From NCBI RefSeq assembly GCF_016545825.1, contig NC_052612.1:496001-560000 (forward strand): a stretch of 64,000 nt of DNA, written 5' to 3'. Positions 23,718 through 34,700 of this stretch are shown here, piece after piece; within the stretch, counting starts at the first letter, position 1; each line of letters begins with the position of its first letter. The position numbers and the translations under genes are program-made. This stretch comes from Eucalyptus grandis (taxonomy: Eukaryota > Streptophyta > Magnoliopsida > Myrtales > Myrtaceae). The notes beneath the pieces are model-generated. The model was not told where the DNA came from, made no database searches, and saw nothing but the letters and a program-made list of their open reading frames with translations.

Positions 23718-26700
23718 TTATCCGGGCAGAATTCCCCCTTGGGACAGTGATTTTTCATGAAAGCCTCGGCTGTGTCCATTACTGATAAAGTCCTTAGTCT
23801 TCCCAAAAAATTGCCGCTTATCTTCCTCGCAAGCTCTTGTAATCTTACGTATCTTGCATAGGGTCACTCTCAACTCCGACATAGCCTCTGCAATCTGCAT
23901 CCCTACTTGTGTACTCTCCGGCAAAGTATTTATATGAATTTCAGATGTGACAACAGGAAAGATTATGTCTGGCTTCCTGAAGAGGCAAAATGGTAAACCA
24001 GGTCACTCATAGCAGTTAATGGAGATATCCTTCCTTAAACATGAACTAGCAATCGGGTCAACCAAGAACTCAGCAGCCGTAATAATCAACAGAGCATGTA
24101 GAATAGTATGGTGTTGTGAAACTTGCTTAAGATTACGAAACAAATAGAAAAAACAATCCACAGGATATTCTTGCTACTGCAACAGCTTTTACAGCAAAGA
24201 AACAACTTCCTTGATCAATTTGAAGAATGATTAACTACGCATCTAAAATGTCTCTCTACCTTTTCTCGATCTCGAAGAAAATGAGAAGAAGAATATTTAG
24301 CTTGATCACTATCAGGAATAGCAACCAACTTCCTTTTCTTTTTTAATTTCAGTCAGGTCAGACCCTAGTCACAGAAATTTTATAGTAACTAACGACATCT
24401 GGAAAATTGGAGGGAGAAACGGAGATACCAGAAGCCTAGAGAAATCAAGCTGTCCTCTCGTATTATTCCACCATCCAGTGATACAGCACCATGTTCTATG
24501 CAGACAGAGGCCTGCTTCATGTGTTCTCTGGTGTCATAAACCTGTAACTTGCCAAAAAGCCGATAAAATAGTGTTTCTCGTAGACCAAGGCCTTCAGTTG
24601 TTCTTGTTGCCAAATGATCAAAGTCTATGTTGACCATGTTAACTGCATATCCTACGAAGCCTGGAGGGATTTCTCCACAAGGTAAGGTAGGATAAGGCAA
24701 AGCCAGTTTCCTTTGAGGATCACAGCCTTCAATCTCTCCTCTGTATGGGCTGCCAAAGGTTTATTGCAAATGAATGAAGAAATGCTTTCAAGAACTCAAT
24801 TAAGTTGGTAATGAATATGATCTTCCATAACAGTAGATGTTATAAAATTATAAAAATACCACTTATGTACCTTATTTCCTCAAAACATATGACACGAAAT
24901 ACACCACTAATAGACTTACCAAGTTCAGCTGCTTTTGCATAAACAGCATTTTGGAGATCAACTTCTCCATTTTTGTCATATGTCTCAAGACTAAATGCCG
25001 TCTCAGAGTTTGTGCACACAATCCCGAGCATTTGATCTTCACCCAGATACTTGGATCCTCCAAAATGGAAAATGCAGCTCTAAGTATCGATTTGTCTAAA
25101 AGGTGAAAAGGGGATTCGCAACATTGAACAAGTGGGTCAGATAGAAGGTCAGTGATAGTTTACCTGCTAAGCTCAATATTGCAAATTGTTCCAAGAAGTG
25201 CAACCACACCAATGATGCCATCTCTAGATCTTCCATGTGGTCCTTCTGAAGCAAAATTTCTGATCAGTTCACAGAGAACAGAAGCCGCCGAGCCATCTCT
25301 GTTTTCTATCATGTCTATCATTTCCTCTTTGGCGAAAAAGCAGTCCACGATGTTCAAAGGGGAAGGCCCTGCATAAACTGAAAAAGTTGGTCATCCCCAT
25401 AGACCTAACTTAGTGATGTAGGTCCTACTTGTCGCAACTGGATTTGCTAGGTTAAATGAATAATCGCGCCCCAGGTGATTTTGGTGAAAAGCAACCATTA
25501 ACTGAGCAATCATTTTCGTCCTAACTTGATTCAGATCTATATATATTGTACGTTGGAGTAAATGGCAAATCGTTCTTTAAAAAGCATCACATTTCTCTCA
25601 TCTAGAGACAAACATGATAATATGATGAGAGAGTCATAATATGACAATCAAAACATGGATGTATATTCTTTAAACTTTCCAAACTAAGTAGCCATAGATC
25701 ACTGATATTGACAAGACCACAAGGACAAAGAAATGTGCGTCATTGCAAAACAGCGTTGCATGCATTTATCAAAACCAATTAATATTCAGTAATAGCATTA
25801 ACCAAGACAAATCACCTCCTAACTCCACCAAAGATTGCTCTATTTCAACCTTCCAGTCATGCAGCAACTTCAGTACCCTTTCCTGATGTTCAATGCGCAA
25901 ACCGGTTTCCTCAAGAACCTGTGAGAGGCAGTAAGTGTAAGTCACAAAGCACAACTGACCACATAAGTATGTGAGAATGATGGGCATTAACTGCAACTAA
26001 CTGACCTCATTAGAACATGAGAGAAGCTTAAATTTAGAATCTTAAAGCCAGGTACTTAAAGAATAATTACGACTTCAAGATTACAATAGGAATTTACCCT
26101 TTCCTGATGTTCGATGCACAAAGCAGTTTCCTCAAGAACCTGTGAGGAGCAGTAATTGTAAGTCACAAGGCACAACTGACCACATAAGTATGTGAGGATG
26201 ATGGGCATTAGCTGCAACTGACCTCATTAGAACATGAGAAGCTTAAATTTAGAATCTTAAAGCCAGGTACTAAAGAATAGTTACAACTTCAAGATTACAA
26301 TAGGAATTTACAAACCACAAATAACCAGATTTATGAGAGGGATGTAATGTTGAATAAAGATCTAACACTACCTCATTCTTGATGATGGAAAGTACATTCC
26401 CTATATCATTAGGGGTTGATGTGTCCTGTAGCATCATTATACTCATATTTGGACATAAGGTTTGAATCTCACGCTGCAAATCTGAAGAAGGCTGAATGCC
26501 AATCTGTGTATACAAATAAAGTTCAATAAATGTACCACTGCAAATTACCAACACATTACCAGAAATAAAACGTTGCAACCTTGATGCTCAAAGATAACTC
26601 TCGGTGACGAGAATGAACAGCAGAAAAGCTAAAGCAACCAGCATCTTGAGGGACAGTAAGAGAAGGAATAGTGCATCGCCCCTTTTGGAAAGCATATAAA

Positions 26701-27025
26701 GTGGTTGTTTTTGTAACGGATGAGTCCAGTTTTATGGAAAGCGTATGAAAATGGCCATTTTCCTCATCATTGTGGATATTCTCATCGAGATTACCCTCTG
26801 TATCCACAATTTTGAAGACGAAATTCTCTAGTTGGGAACCAGCCGCACAAAGCTGAGGCACCTGTAAATCATGCCAACATTAAAACAAGTTTTTGAAATT
26901 GAAATCATTGTGCAACTAGAAGCAGAAGACTATACTAACTGGTTCTCCAACTCTGAGCTCCCTTTATTCTGTTTGGAGATCTTCCTTGAATATTTCTTCA
27001 CCACCGGCTATAACAGACAGCGATA
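23718..27025 (-). other. GMI1 pseudogene: coiled region, SMC hinge and C-terminus
   Basis: Exons: 27025-26940 (GGEEIFKEDLQTE, then TAA, then RELRV), 26861-26580 (VPQLCAAGSQLENFVFKIVD), 26503-26372, 25918-25816 (LRIEHQERVLKLLHDWKVEI), 25368-25164 (GVVALLGTICNIELSR), 25077-24871 (KYLGEDQMLGIVC, GKSISGVFRVICFEEI), 24749-24429 (PPGFVGYAVNMVNID, GLGLRETLFYRLFGKLQVY, GAVSLDGGIIRE) and 23976-23718 (KPDIIFPVV, then a charged tail and TAA). The exons from 25368 to 24429 form the SMC-type hinge with its Gly-rich GFVGYAVNM motif. The junction 24429/23976 joins cleanly through a split Trp codon, so this end of the gene has kept its reading frame. Confidence 0.85.
25875..26313 (-). repeat. Tandem duplication of 221 bases including part of a GMI1 exon
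   Basis: Unit A (25875-26095) and unit B (26096-26313) are near-identical, from 'taccctttcctgatgttc' to 'ttacaataggaattta'. Unit A carries the 5' part of exon 25918-25816 with its acceptor. Unit B carries a second, 3'-truncated copy of that exon part (EETALCIEHQERV) and acceptor, but no rest of the exon. Confidence 0.88.
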
Positions 27026-28073
27026 CTGTATGCAGGTAATGAATGTAGATATCCCCAGACAGTCAGTAGTTGCTATAAGTTTGAAACTTAAAACACTTGA
27101 TGCTTCAACTATTGAAGCTTCACTTTCAGCACAGCTGCTAAGTGATGACCATATGGAATCTATTGGAGTTTCCTTCAATGTAGTGAAATGTGAATTCATA
27201 CCCTCCAATGAACTTAACAAAATAGATAGTTGTTGGTAAAGAAATTGCACCTTTTCCAGGCATAGATGCCTGGTACTTCTAATCCTTATTATAATAGTTC
27301 AGAATTATGAGAACATTTTCTTACACATACAGAAATATAGACTTTGACCAAACATTTGGAATCACTATTATTAAGGGAACATTACATTCTCAGATCCTTT
27401 CTCAGATCCTTACTCATCTCCCTACCCACAAATCTGATTACTGATTCCATATTAAATCTTTAGCAAAATTATTATGATAGATGCTGTGTGAACATGAAAT
27501 ACAAACACCATAATTTTAGTTCCTAGCAATAAATATCATCAACTGATATGTCCCAGAAGCAAGATTATAATAAAACACCATTTTGATAAAACTATGTGAT
27601 TTTGAGTCCACACTGCAGAAAGTCTGCACTCCAAGAAAAAGGACTGTTATTTACCTCATAAATTGGGAGTAACCAAATCTTTGTTTATAGGTATCATGTT
27701 AAGCTTCAATTGATCAATGCTACAATGAATAACTAAAGTAGATCGACCTGGAGTGTAAACTATACTAATTGAATAAACTGTATGGTCAATGCATAAGTTG
27801 AAGAAATAAAAGGTGACTCAATGTAATTCTCTTAAAATATTAATTCATCGAATCTGCTAGTTGTATTAATGCAATCCCTCCTTTGAGTCAATTATAACAA
27901 TTAGTATGGTAAATTGGAACTCAAACTTTGTTGTCATTACAGTAAACCTCAATATATGAGTCAATGATGCTACCTCTAATGTTTCTTATGTTTTGCATAA
28001 TGGCTAAATTCTTCCCATTCTCAATTCAAGCAAGGTTAAAGTAATTTCATCAAGAGAGACATGAAAAACTTCA

Positions 28074-28080
<7 letters not shown>

Positions 28081-28124
<44 letters not shown>
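28081..28124. repeat. (TG)22 microsatellite
   Basis: Uninterrupted TG dinucleotides in a pseudogene intron, preceded by a short AT run. Confidence 0.95.
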
Positions 28125-28126
<2 letters not shown>

Positions 28127-28909
28127 CAAGTTTTAGGTTTATACTAGCAGGAGTTTTTGAACCCTCATCAAGGAAAAGGAATTAGTTTGAAAGAATGAAA
28201 ACAGGTATAGATTAGTTTAGAATCAGGATGAAACTTTTCAGTAATAAAAGGTAATAATGATAGGCTGAGTATGTTTTTCTTTTATTATAGAATTTCTGAG
28301 TTATTTGCTTCTTGTAACTTCCTTAATTATATTGAGAGAGATAAGTCCACCCTCAGTTCAAAACAAACTGCATTGATTTAATGGCAGATGTAGGAACTAA
28401 GAAGTTAGTTGTGATAATCAAAATTTAGCACTTTTCAAGAGATTAACGGGCTTTGCGTAGAAAAGAAAATGCCCTATTGATGATGAATCCCATGATAGTT
28501 TACGACGTGATTTTAATGGTAGAAGGTTGGGATTATAATTAAGACCATGAAGGGGCTGCATTTTCAAATGGCCATAGGCCTAGTAGTAGTATTCTTGGTT
28601 GGAGGCTCAATCAACAAATAAATATGTAATCACGAGCTGAGCTACAAAACTGCAAAAGAAGAAGGAAATATGCCTGAGAGTAAGTCTTGGCATACCACCT
28701 GCCCCCTAAATGGTGAATACATGGTCACTCTACCATGTTCATTAAATTTAGATATAGCTTGTGAAAGTTATTGCAAGAATTTGAGCTATACTCTACTCTA
28801 CTGTACTTGATGTTCTTTTGCAAACACGGTTTCCTTCAATTAAAGATTACCCAAAAGAAGTTAGAAGAGATCAAAGTAAAAGTTCAAGCTACAAACTCAA
28901 GGTTCATAC

Positions 28910-31399
28910 CATTTTGATTGAAACCTGCAGTAATTTTCAACGTGCCACCAAGATGAACAAATCCATCATGATCCACCTGAACAAGAAATTTATTCCATTC
29001 TTTTAAATAATTTTCGACAGAGGCTAACCCATCAGCAATGCACATGCTGTTCCAAATATGGTATGATTACACAATACACCTCTACAATTCGCCAAATCTT
29101 TTTGGGCCACCAACATGCTATTTCATCGCTTGAACAGTTTATGCCCTATATCTAAAATGCCAGCAGGGTCATTCCCAATAATAACAACAGAAATGTAGGT
29201 AAATGTGGGAGCAAAATCACCACAAAGTTCCTGTTGCTTCAGTTAAATGGTCTCATGTACCTCATATGCAACTATGGAAAGATAAGTGCCCTGACTAACA
29301 TGCTGAATCAGTGTCAACAAAGGCCATCTTTGAAACTTTGTTTGGGAGAGTGGAGGGAAGAAAATTTAGGTGTGACTACACAAAACTTTGAATTTTCCTT
29401 CCAAACTCCCACAAAAATTCCGAATTCTTACCTACCCACTTTCCGCCCAAATTTTCATTTCCCCATTTTCCTTCATCTCCCAAGCATAGAATAAGAGAAC
29501 ACATAATTAATTACAGAATTTACGCAATAGCACCGCAGGGAATCTGGGAAAGCACATCACCTTGTGCTTTTTACCCATCTGATCTTTAATGGAAAATCAC
29601 TCAACCTTCAAAAGAACTCCAGAGCCCTTCAAAGCATGATTTCCATAAGCATCAAACATCTGAAGGAAATGAATCAAACAAAAGACATAAGCAAGGGTGG
29701 CAAAAAATTTCTTCTGCAAATATACAGCGAAATATTAGCTAAACATAATGATATTCCAGTTTGGACCATGCTAGCTCACACTCCTTTTTCTGTTGTACGG
29801 TGAAGTTCTACAAGGTACTCACTTAAAAAGTTCAAAGAAGTTCTGTCTCAGATACTTGTTATTTTTCTATTGAAAAGAGAAAGACCAGGCCTCAATTTCC
29901 ATCCAATAAAATACCCTATGAAAGACTAAGAACTATATACATGGCAAGTAAAATAATTGCCATTGCGATCAGGAAAATGCACTGAGGACCACGACTATGC
30001 AATATGTGCACACTAGTAACAGTCTGCACATGATTGAGTATTGTCTCATACAAATAGTGCTAGAAACTTCATTCACAATTGGGCTTAAGCACAAGGCTTG
30101 AGAGGATGTGCTTTTACCTCCAATTTGAGTTCTTGTACTATACACCCAGGAAGCATTTGGATACTTTGCATGGATGGATGTGCCAACACTCGCCGCACAT
30201 GTCCAGGAATAACTATGAGAATGTCAAGAAAATAATTTCCAGGAATATCAATAGCTAAACAAATAACAATCTCGCACTCATGCCTGTAAAGGAATTTAAT
30301 CCAGAATGCGTTACCTTTACATGGAATAGAATGGACAAAGATTCATCTGGCGGACATAAAAGCAGTGTGCCCTCATAGTTTGGCCGGATGATGTCTAAAT
30401 CCCCACTTTCTATTAGTATATCCTACACAATCAGTAAATCTGAGTTACCACAACAATGCTTGAGATACTACTGTATCTCGATAGGGTTAAATTTTAGTAA
30501 AGTGTGCAAATCTGAGATGGCCGGACATATTAAATAGATGTGCATGGCACCTTAATACTTAGAGTCCTTTTGTCAGATGAAAGGCCGGCCTTCGTTTTCT
30601 TTACACCAATCAACGTGCCTTTGCCCATCTTGAATTGCAAATTGACTTTTGGAGTTGATGGGAATGGAATGAGGTTCCCATATCTGTCATAACATGCAAC
30701 ATCTAAAGGAGGAAAGCATGATCCAACCCTGTCAAAATCACCAACAAATTACATTACAAGCCTGGAGCTCCACATATGCAGCAAAAAAACAAAAGTTGGT
30801 ACTATCAAAAACTCCTTACCATCCTTACCTGACTCTAAGATGCTCATTCTTATCATAGCCCAAAAGTTGCCACCTTCCAACCTCAGCAGATGCAAGAACT
30901 GTCACTTCTTTTTCATAGATTTTACAGCTTGTCTCATCCTGATCAAAAGTACATATCAACAAAATGATGTATCAACAAAATGATGTTTGAGAGGTATTAC
31001 ACAATAAAAAGAGCATTTGGTGATAATTTTGTCCCTGTTTTTTTAGCTGGCAGAAAACAGTTAAAGATGCTTGTTTACCATATGAAACAGAAATTTATAT
31101 ACACCGGATTTCTGAAATAGTTCATGAGACTTGTGTTCCAAGGAAAAGATGTATAGACCATGAAATTCTTTATAACAAGATGGTGTCACGCGAGATGAAT
31201 AAAGATGACTTTCTCGACCATTATCAGAATCGCCACTGAATTTGAATTCCATTGACATTTCCATTTTATTTTTCACAATGTACTTTTGATCCAAGTTCTT
31301 CGGAGCAGTGGAGTAACTGAAATTTGCTGGCCGGACAACAGCTACAATTTCCTTTGGAGGGTCTTGTCCAGCAAGAATGGGTGCGTGAACTGGTAACAC
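28910..31399 (-). other. GMI1 pseudogene: middle (Ig-like) exons
   Basis: Exons: 31399-31079 (HAPILAGQDPPKEIVAVVRP, NLDQKYIVKN), 30938-30829 (VLASAEVGRWQLLGYD), 30728-30551 (VGSCFPPLDVACYDRYGNLI), 30422-30315 (DILIESGDLDIIRPNYEGTL), 30212-30118 (VIPGHVRRVLAHPS), 29659-29561 (MFDAYGNHALKGSG, then TGA, then FSIKDQMGKKHK) and 28976-28910 (VDHDGFVHLGGTLKITAGFN). Each has an AG acceptor and a GT donor. The stop in exon 29659-29561 replaces a position where the family as I recall it has Gly, so a single GGA-to-TGA change is likely. Confidence 0.83.
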
Positions 31400-31670
31400 C
31401 TGAAAACAAAAAGACAAAAAAGAAAATATGAATAGACTAGTAATATAGACGGAGGACAGATAAATCAATAGCATTCTCAGGTCAGCGGTTGTTCTAAGGA
31501 GAAGGAACACAATATTGGAAACATCACTGTCAACTGACAAATAACAGACGAATGACAACATGTTTTGCCCTGAGATATAACACTTAAAAGGAACTAAAAA
31601 AACACTGAATTCATATGTACTATTATGACAACATGAAGAGGTCTCAACTTTGATCAAACTCATACAGCCA

Positions 31671-31835
31671 CATTCAAAATGATTTTATCCATGAAGAAGG
31701 CACATTCCTACCAACACACATCAAGAAATTTCGGAAGGATCCCTTTGGCAACATTCAAAATGCTACCATTTTATCCATAAAGAAGGTGCATTCCTACCAA
31801 CATACATCAAGAAATTTCAGAAGAATCCCTATGGA
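31671..31835. repeat. Tandem duplication of about 81 bases in a GMI1 intron
   Basis: The segment starting 'cattcaaaatg' at 31671 recurs at 31752. Both units contain tttatccat(g/a)aagaaggtgcattcctaccaaca and acatcaagaaatttc, with a few substitutions. Confidence 0.85.
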
Positions 31836-34282
31836 AACACATGAATTAACTGGAGACATTTTTTATTTTTTGTGTTCCTGCTCTGGTTTGCACCACCGAA
31901 AAAGCACACTTTGTTTGGCCTTGCTACGAGAAATCTCTAGTTCCTATTCCATATGTTTTCAGTAGATCGAAGCATTTGAAAGTTTTAAGTTACATAAAAA
32001 TGTCAGAACTGGGAACATTAAGTATTCTAAGAAAGCCTGATGGCCCATGATGGGCAGTAGAGTTCCCCTCACCTTGGAAGGTGTTGGAGAAAATCCAGCA
32101 GTTCCGTCATCAAAATATAAGACATATCATGATGTTGAATTAAAGAAAATGCAGTCCATTAGATGGTCCTAATAAAGTGATAACCATACCAATATAACAT
32201 TTAACTCTAAAGAAAGATCTCCTGAATAAGGACCTATGTCTCTCCATCCCTGTAGTAGAAAGCAACCGTGAGGACATTAGTTACCCCAGGTTAATGTGGA
32301 AGCATCAAACATGACAATGAATAACCCAAAATTTTCAATTAGATCAAGATAAGGACCTTCTCAATGTGCACATGAAATTTTTATAAGATGCTACAATATG
32401 TTTAGTATTTGTGTTTTCTTGTGAATCTTGTCAGAAATTCCTTCATTTTGGAATAAATCTTAAGTTTGATGATATTTCACAAGATACAAAATGAAGATTA
32501 CAAAAAACCTTGACTGTTTCCCGAGAAAAATACATGTATAAGCATGTTTCCCGCAAAATGGGTCTTATTAGCTGACTCACAAGCTTGAAGAAGATGATGT
32601 CAACATTTGCATATATGCACTAAAAGGGAGGATAAGAAATGATCAAAATGCAATTGATGTGGGCAAAGATCTGAAACAAGAAAAGTTCATTTTGGTGGTT
32701 GTCATAGACAAAATGGGTCGCCACAGGCATTTGCTGGAGTACAAGCACATCGACATAGAGTTATAAGTTTTGGCAAGATTGCCTACCAAGGAAAGAGGTA
32801 GAGCATGATTTGGTGGGGTTACCATTTGAAAAATTTACTAGAGTTGATAACATGAGTTGCACTGAAGCCATTTCACCAGTGTTCTAACATGCAATGCGCT
32901 TGTAACCGGTTACTTGATGTCTTCTATTCCCAGCCCAGCAGCCACAACATAGAAGTAAGAAAATGGTCTCATCAAACCTATAAACCAGCCTGGCCAAAAA
33001 TAAAAAACTTATAAACCAGCCTAAGAAGTTATACTTAATACCAGCTTTAAACATGACCGGGTTTGCTTAAAATTCATGCAAGGAATGAGCAACGACTGTT
33101 TGACCTTTCATATTAGGGCAACTAGAGGCGAGAAATATGGATCACACAAACTCCATCTGTTGAATATTTTAATCAGACTCTTCCAGGTTTGCAGAATGCT
33201 TGCTTTCTTGATGTATCCATTAGATTAGCAATCGCAGTCATAGTCGTCCAACTTCCAAAAGGATAACCAAGGGGCCAGGTGTCTAAACCTCGCTTCTTGG
33301 ATGGTTTGGGGAAAATAGATTATGCAAGACTACTGGGCCACTAGATTAGATAGCGACAAAAGAGAGGTTTAAATATCCATCTGTTAACTGGGGCTGTATC
33401 CAAAAGGATGAAGGCTTGAAGATGCGTGATCAATAACAATGTAAGCTGTACTATTTTGGAGCAGCATAAGTTTTAAGGACTGTTAAATGTGCTATCGCTT
33501 CTAGGCATTTAAGCCCCTATCTCACTATCCTTATCTTATGTAATGCAAGGGAGATGCCAGGGCTTTTTGTTTCATCAGCTTTTCTTAGTTTGATTATAAT
33601 ATCCAAAAAGATCCACAACTCACCCAGCGAGCATCTGGAAGCAGTCGGCCAAGACGTCGGATTGACACTGATTTGAAAGATTCATAGGTTTCACCCAGTC
33701 TGCATCCATCAGCTTCTAACTTCTCTAAGATTCTCTCAATGTTTTCCTTCCCCTGGAGTACTTATATTAAGAACTTCTTCCGCAGTAAACTGAAAAGAAA
33801 AGAAACTATGAGAATATACTGCCATACCTGAACAACAGGAAAGTAGACACACTTCCGGCAAGCATTAGCCTCGTGAATTGCTGTGGAACCTGAAAAGTAT
33901 TGCAGCTTTTTATATTAGAGAAAAGCACAATCTAAGTGACATTCTTAGGTAAAACTAGTACTAAAAGCATCGATGCCAACAAATGAAAGAAGGGCCTAAG
34001 AACGATAAAAGGTGGACAACCTAGAATAAAAGATGATATAATTCTGTCTCCTCTTCTATAAAGAATGGGACAGAGAACTACAGATACTTACCGAGTGTTC
34101 TATTTGCGTCGGTGTCCTGTGATTGAAAAATGGACTTGAATTATAAAATCAGGACCATTGCATGAATGCAAGTTGGTAATTGCAACCTCCCCTCCTTCAA
34201 TTTCAGCTAAATCAATACCATTAACCTGACAAAGCACAAACTTATTTCATGGGGCAAAAAGCTTACTTTGAGATCCCATTAA

Positions 34283-34700
34283 GCAATAATGGGTACTATT
34301 TTTTTAACAAACCATACACTATGACATGCTCACATCATAAGCGTCTAAATAGCAAACCTTCTCAAATTAGTTTATATATTTGCAGGCAGGCATAGCAAGA
34401 TCATGAAATCCGAAATTGTTCATAAATCTGAACAACATAGTTACATAGCTGGATTGTGCCTTTTCTATCCCAATATTAAGAATGTACAAAACTGCCTGTT
34501 CATAGTGGACAAAAAAGACAAATGCAATAACGGGTACTATTTTTTCTGCAAACCATACTATAAATAGCAAACCTTCTCAAATTACTTAATATATTTGTAG
34601 GCATAGCAAGAACAAGGAAATCTGAAATTGTTTGTAAATCTGAACAACATAGTTACATAGCTTAATTGAGGCCAGCTAAAAAGCAAAAGCATTATGTGGC
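34283..34700. repeat. Tandem duplication of about 215-240 bases in a GMI1 intron
   Basis: Shared blocks in order: gggtactatttttt, caaaccata, aatagcaaaccttctcaaatta, aggcatagcaaga and atctgaacaacatagttacatagct. They occur at 34291-34460 and again at 34532-34665. The offset shifts from 241 to 215 because of an internal deletion in the second unit. Confidence 0.8.

Noticed and set aside
25050..25077. Possible frameshift before YLGEDQM in the hinge
   Set aside because: Using the AG acceptor at 25078-25079 gives a continuous in-frame exon (SCIFHFGGSKYLGEDQM), so no lesion is needed.
32190..32255. Candidate GMI1 exon (WRDIGPYSGDLSLEL)
   Set aside because: It has an AG acceptor and an open frame but could not be aligned with any part of the family by eye, so it was not included in the exon list.
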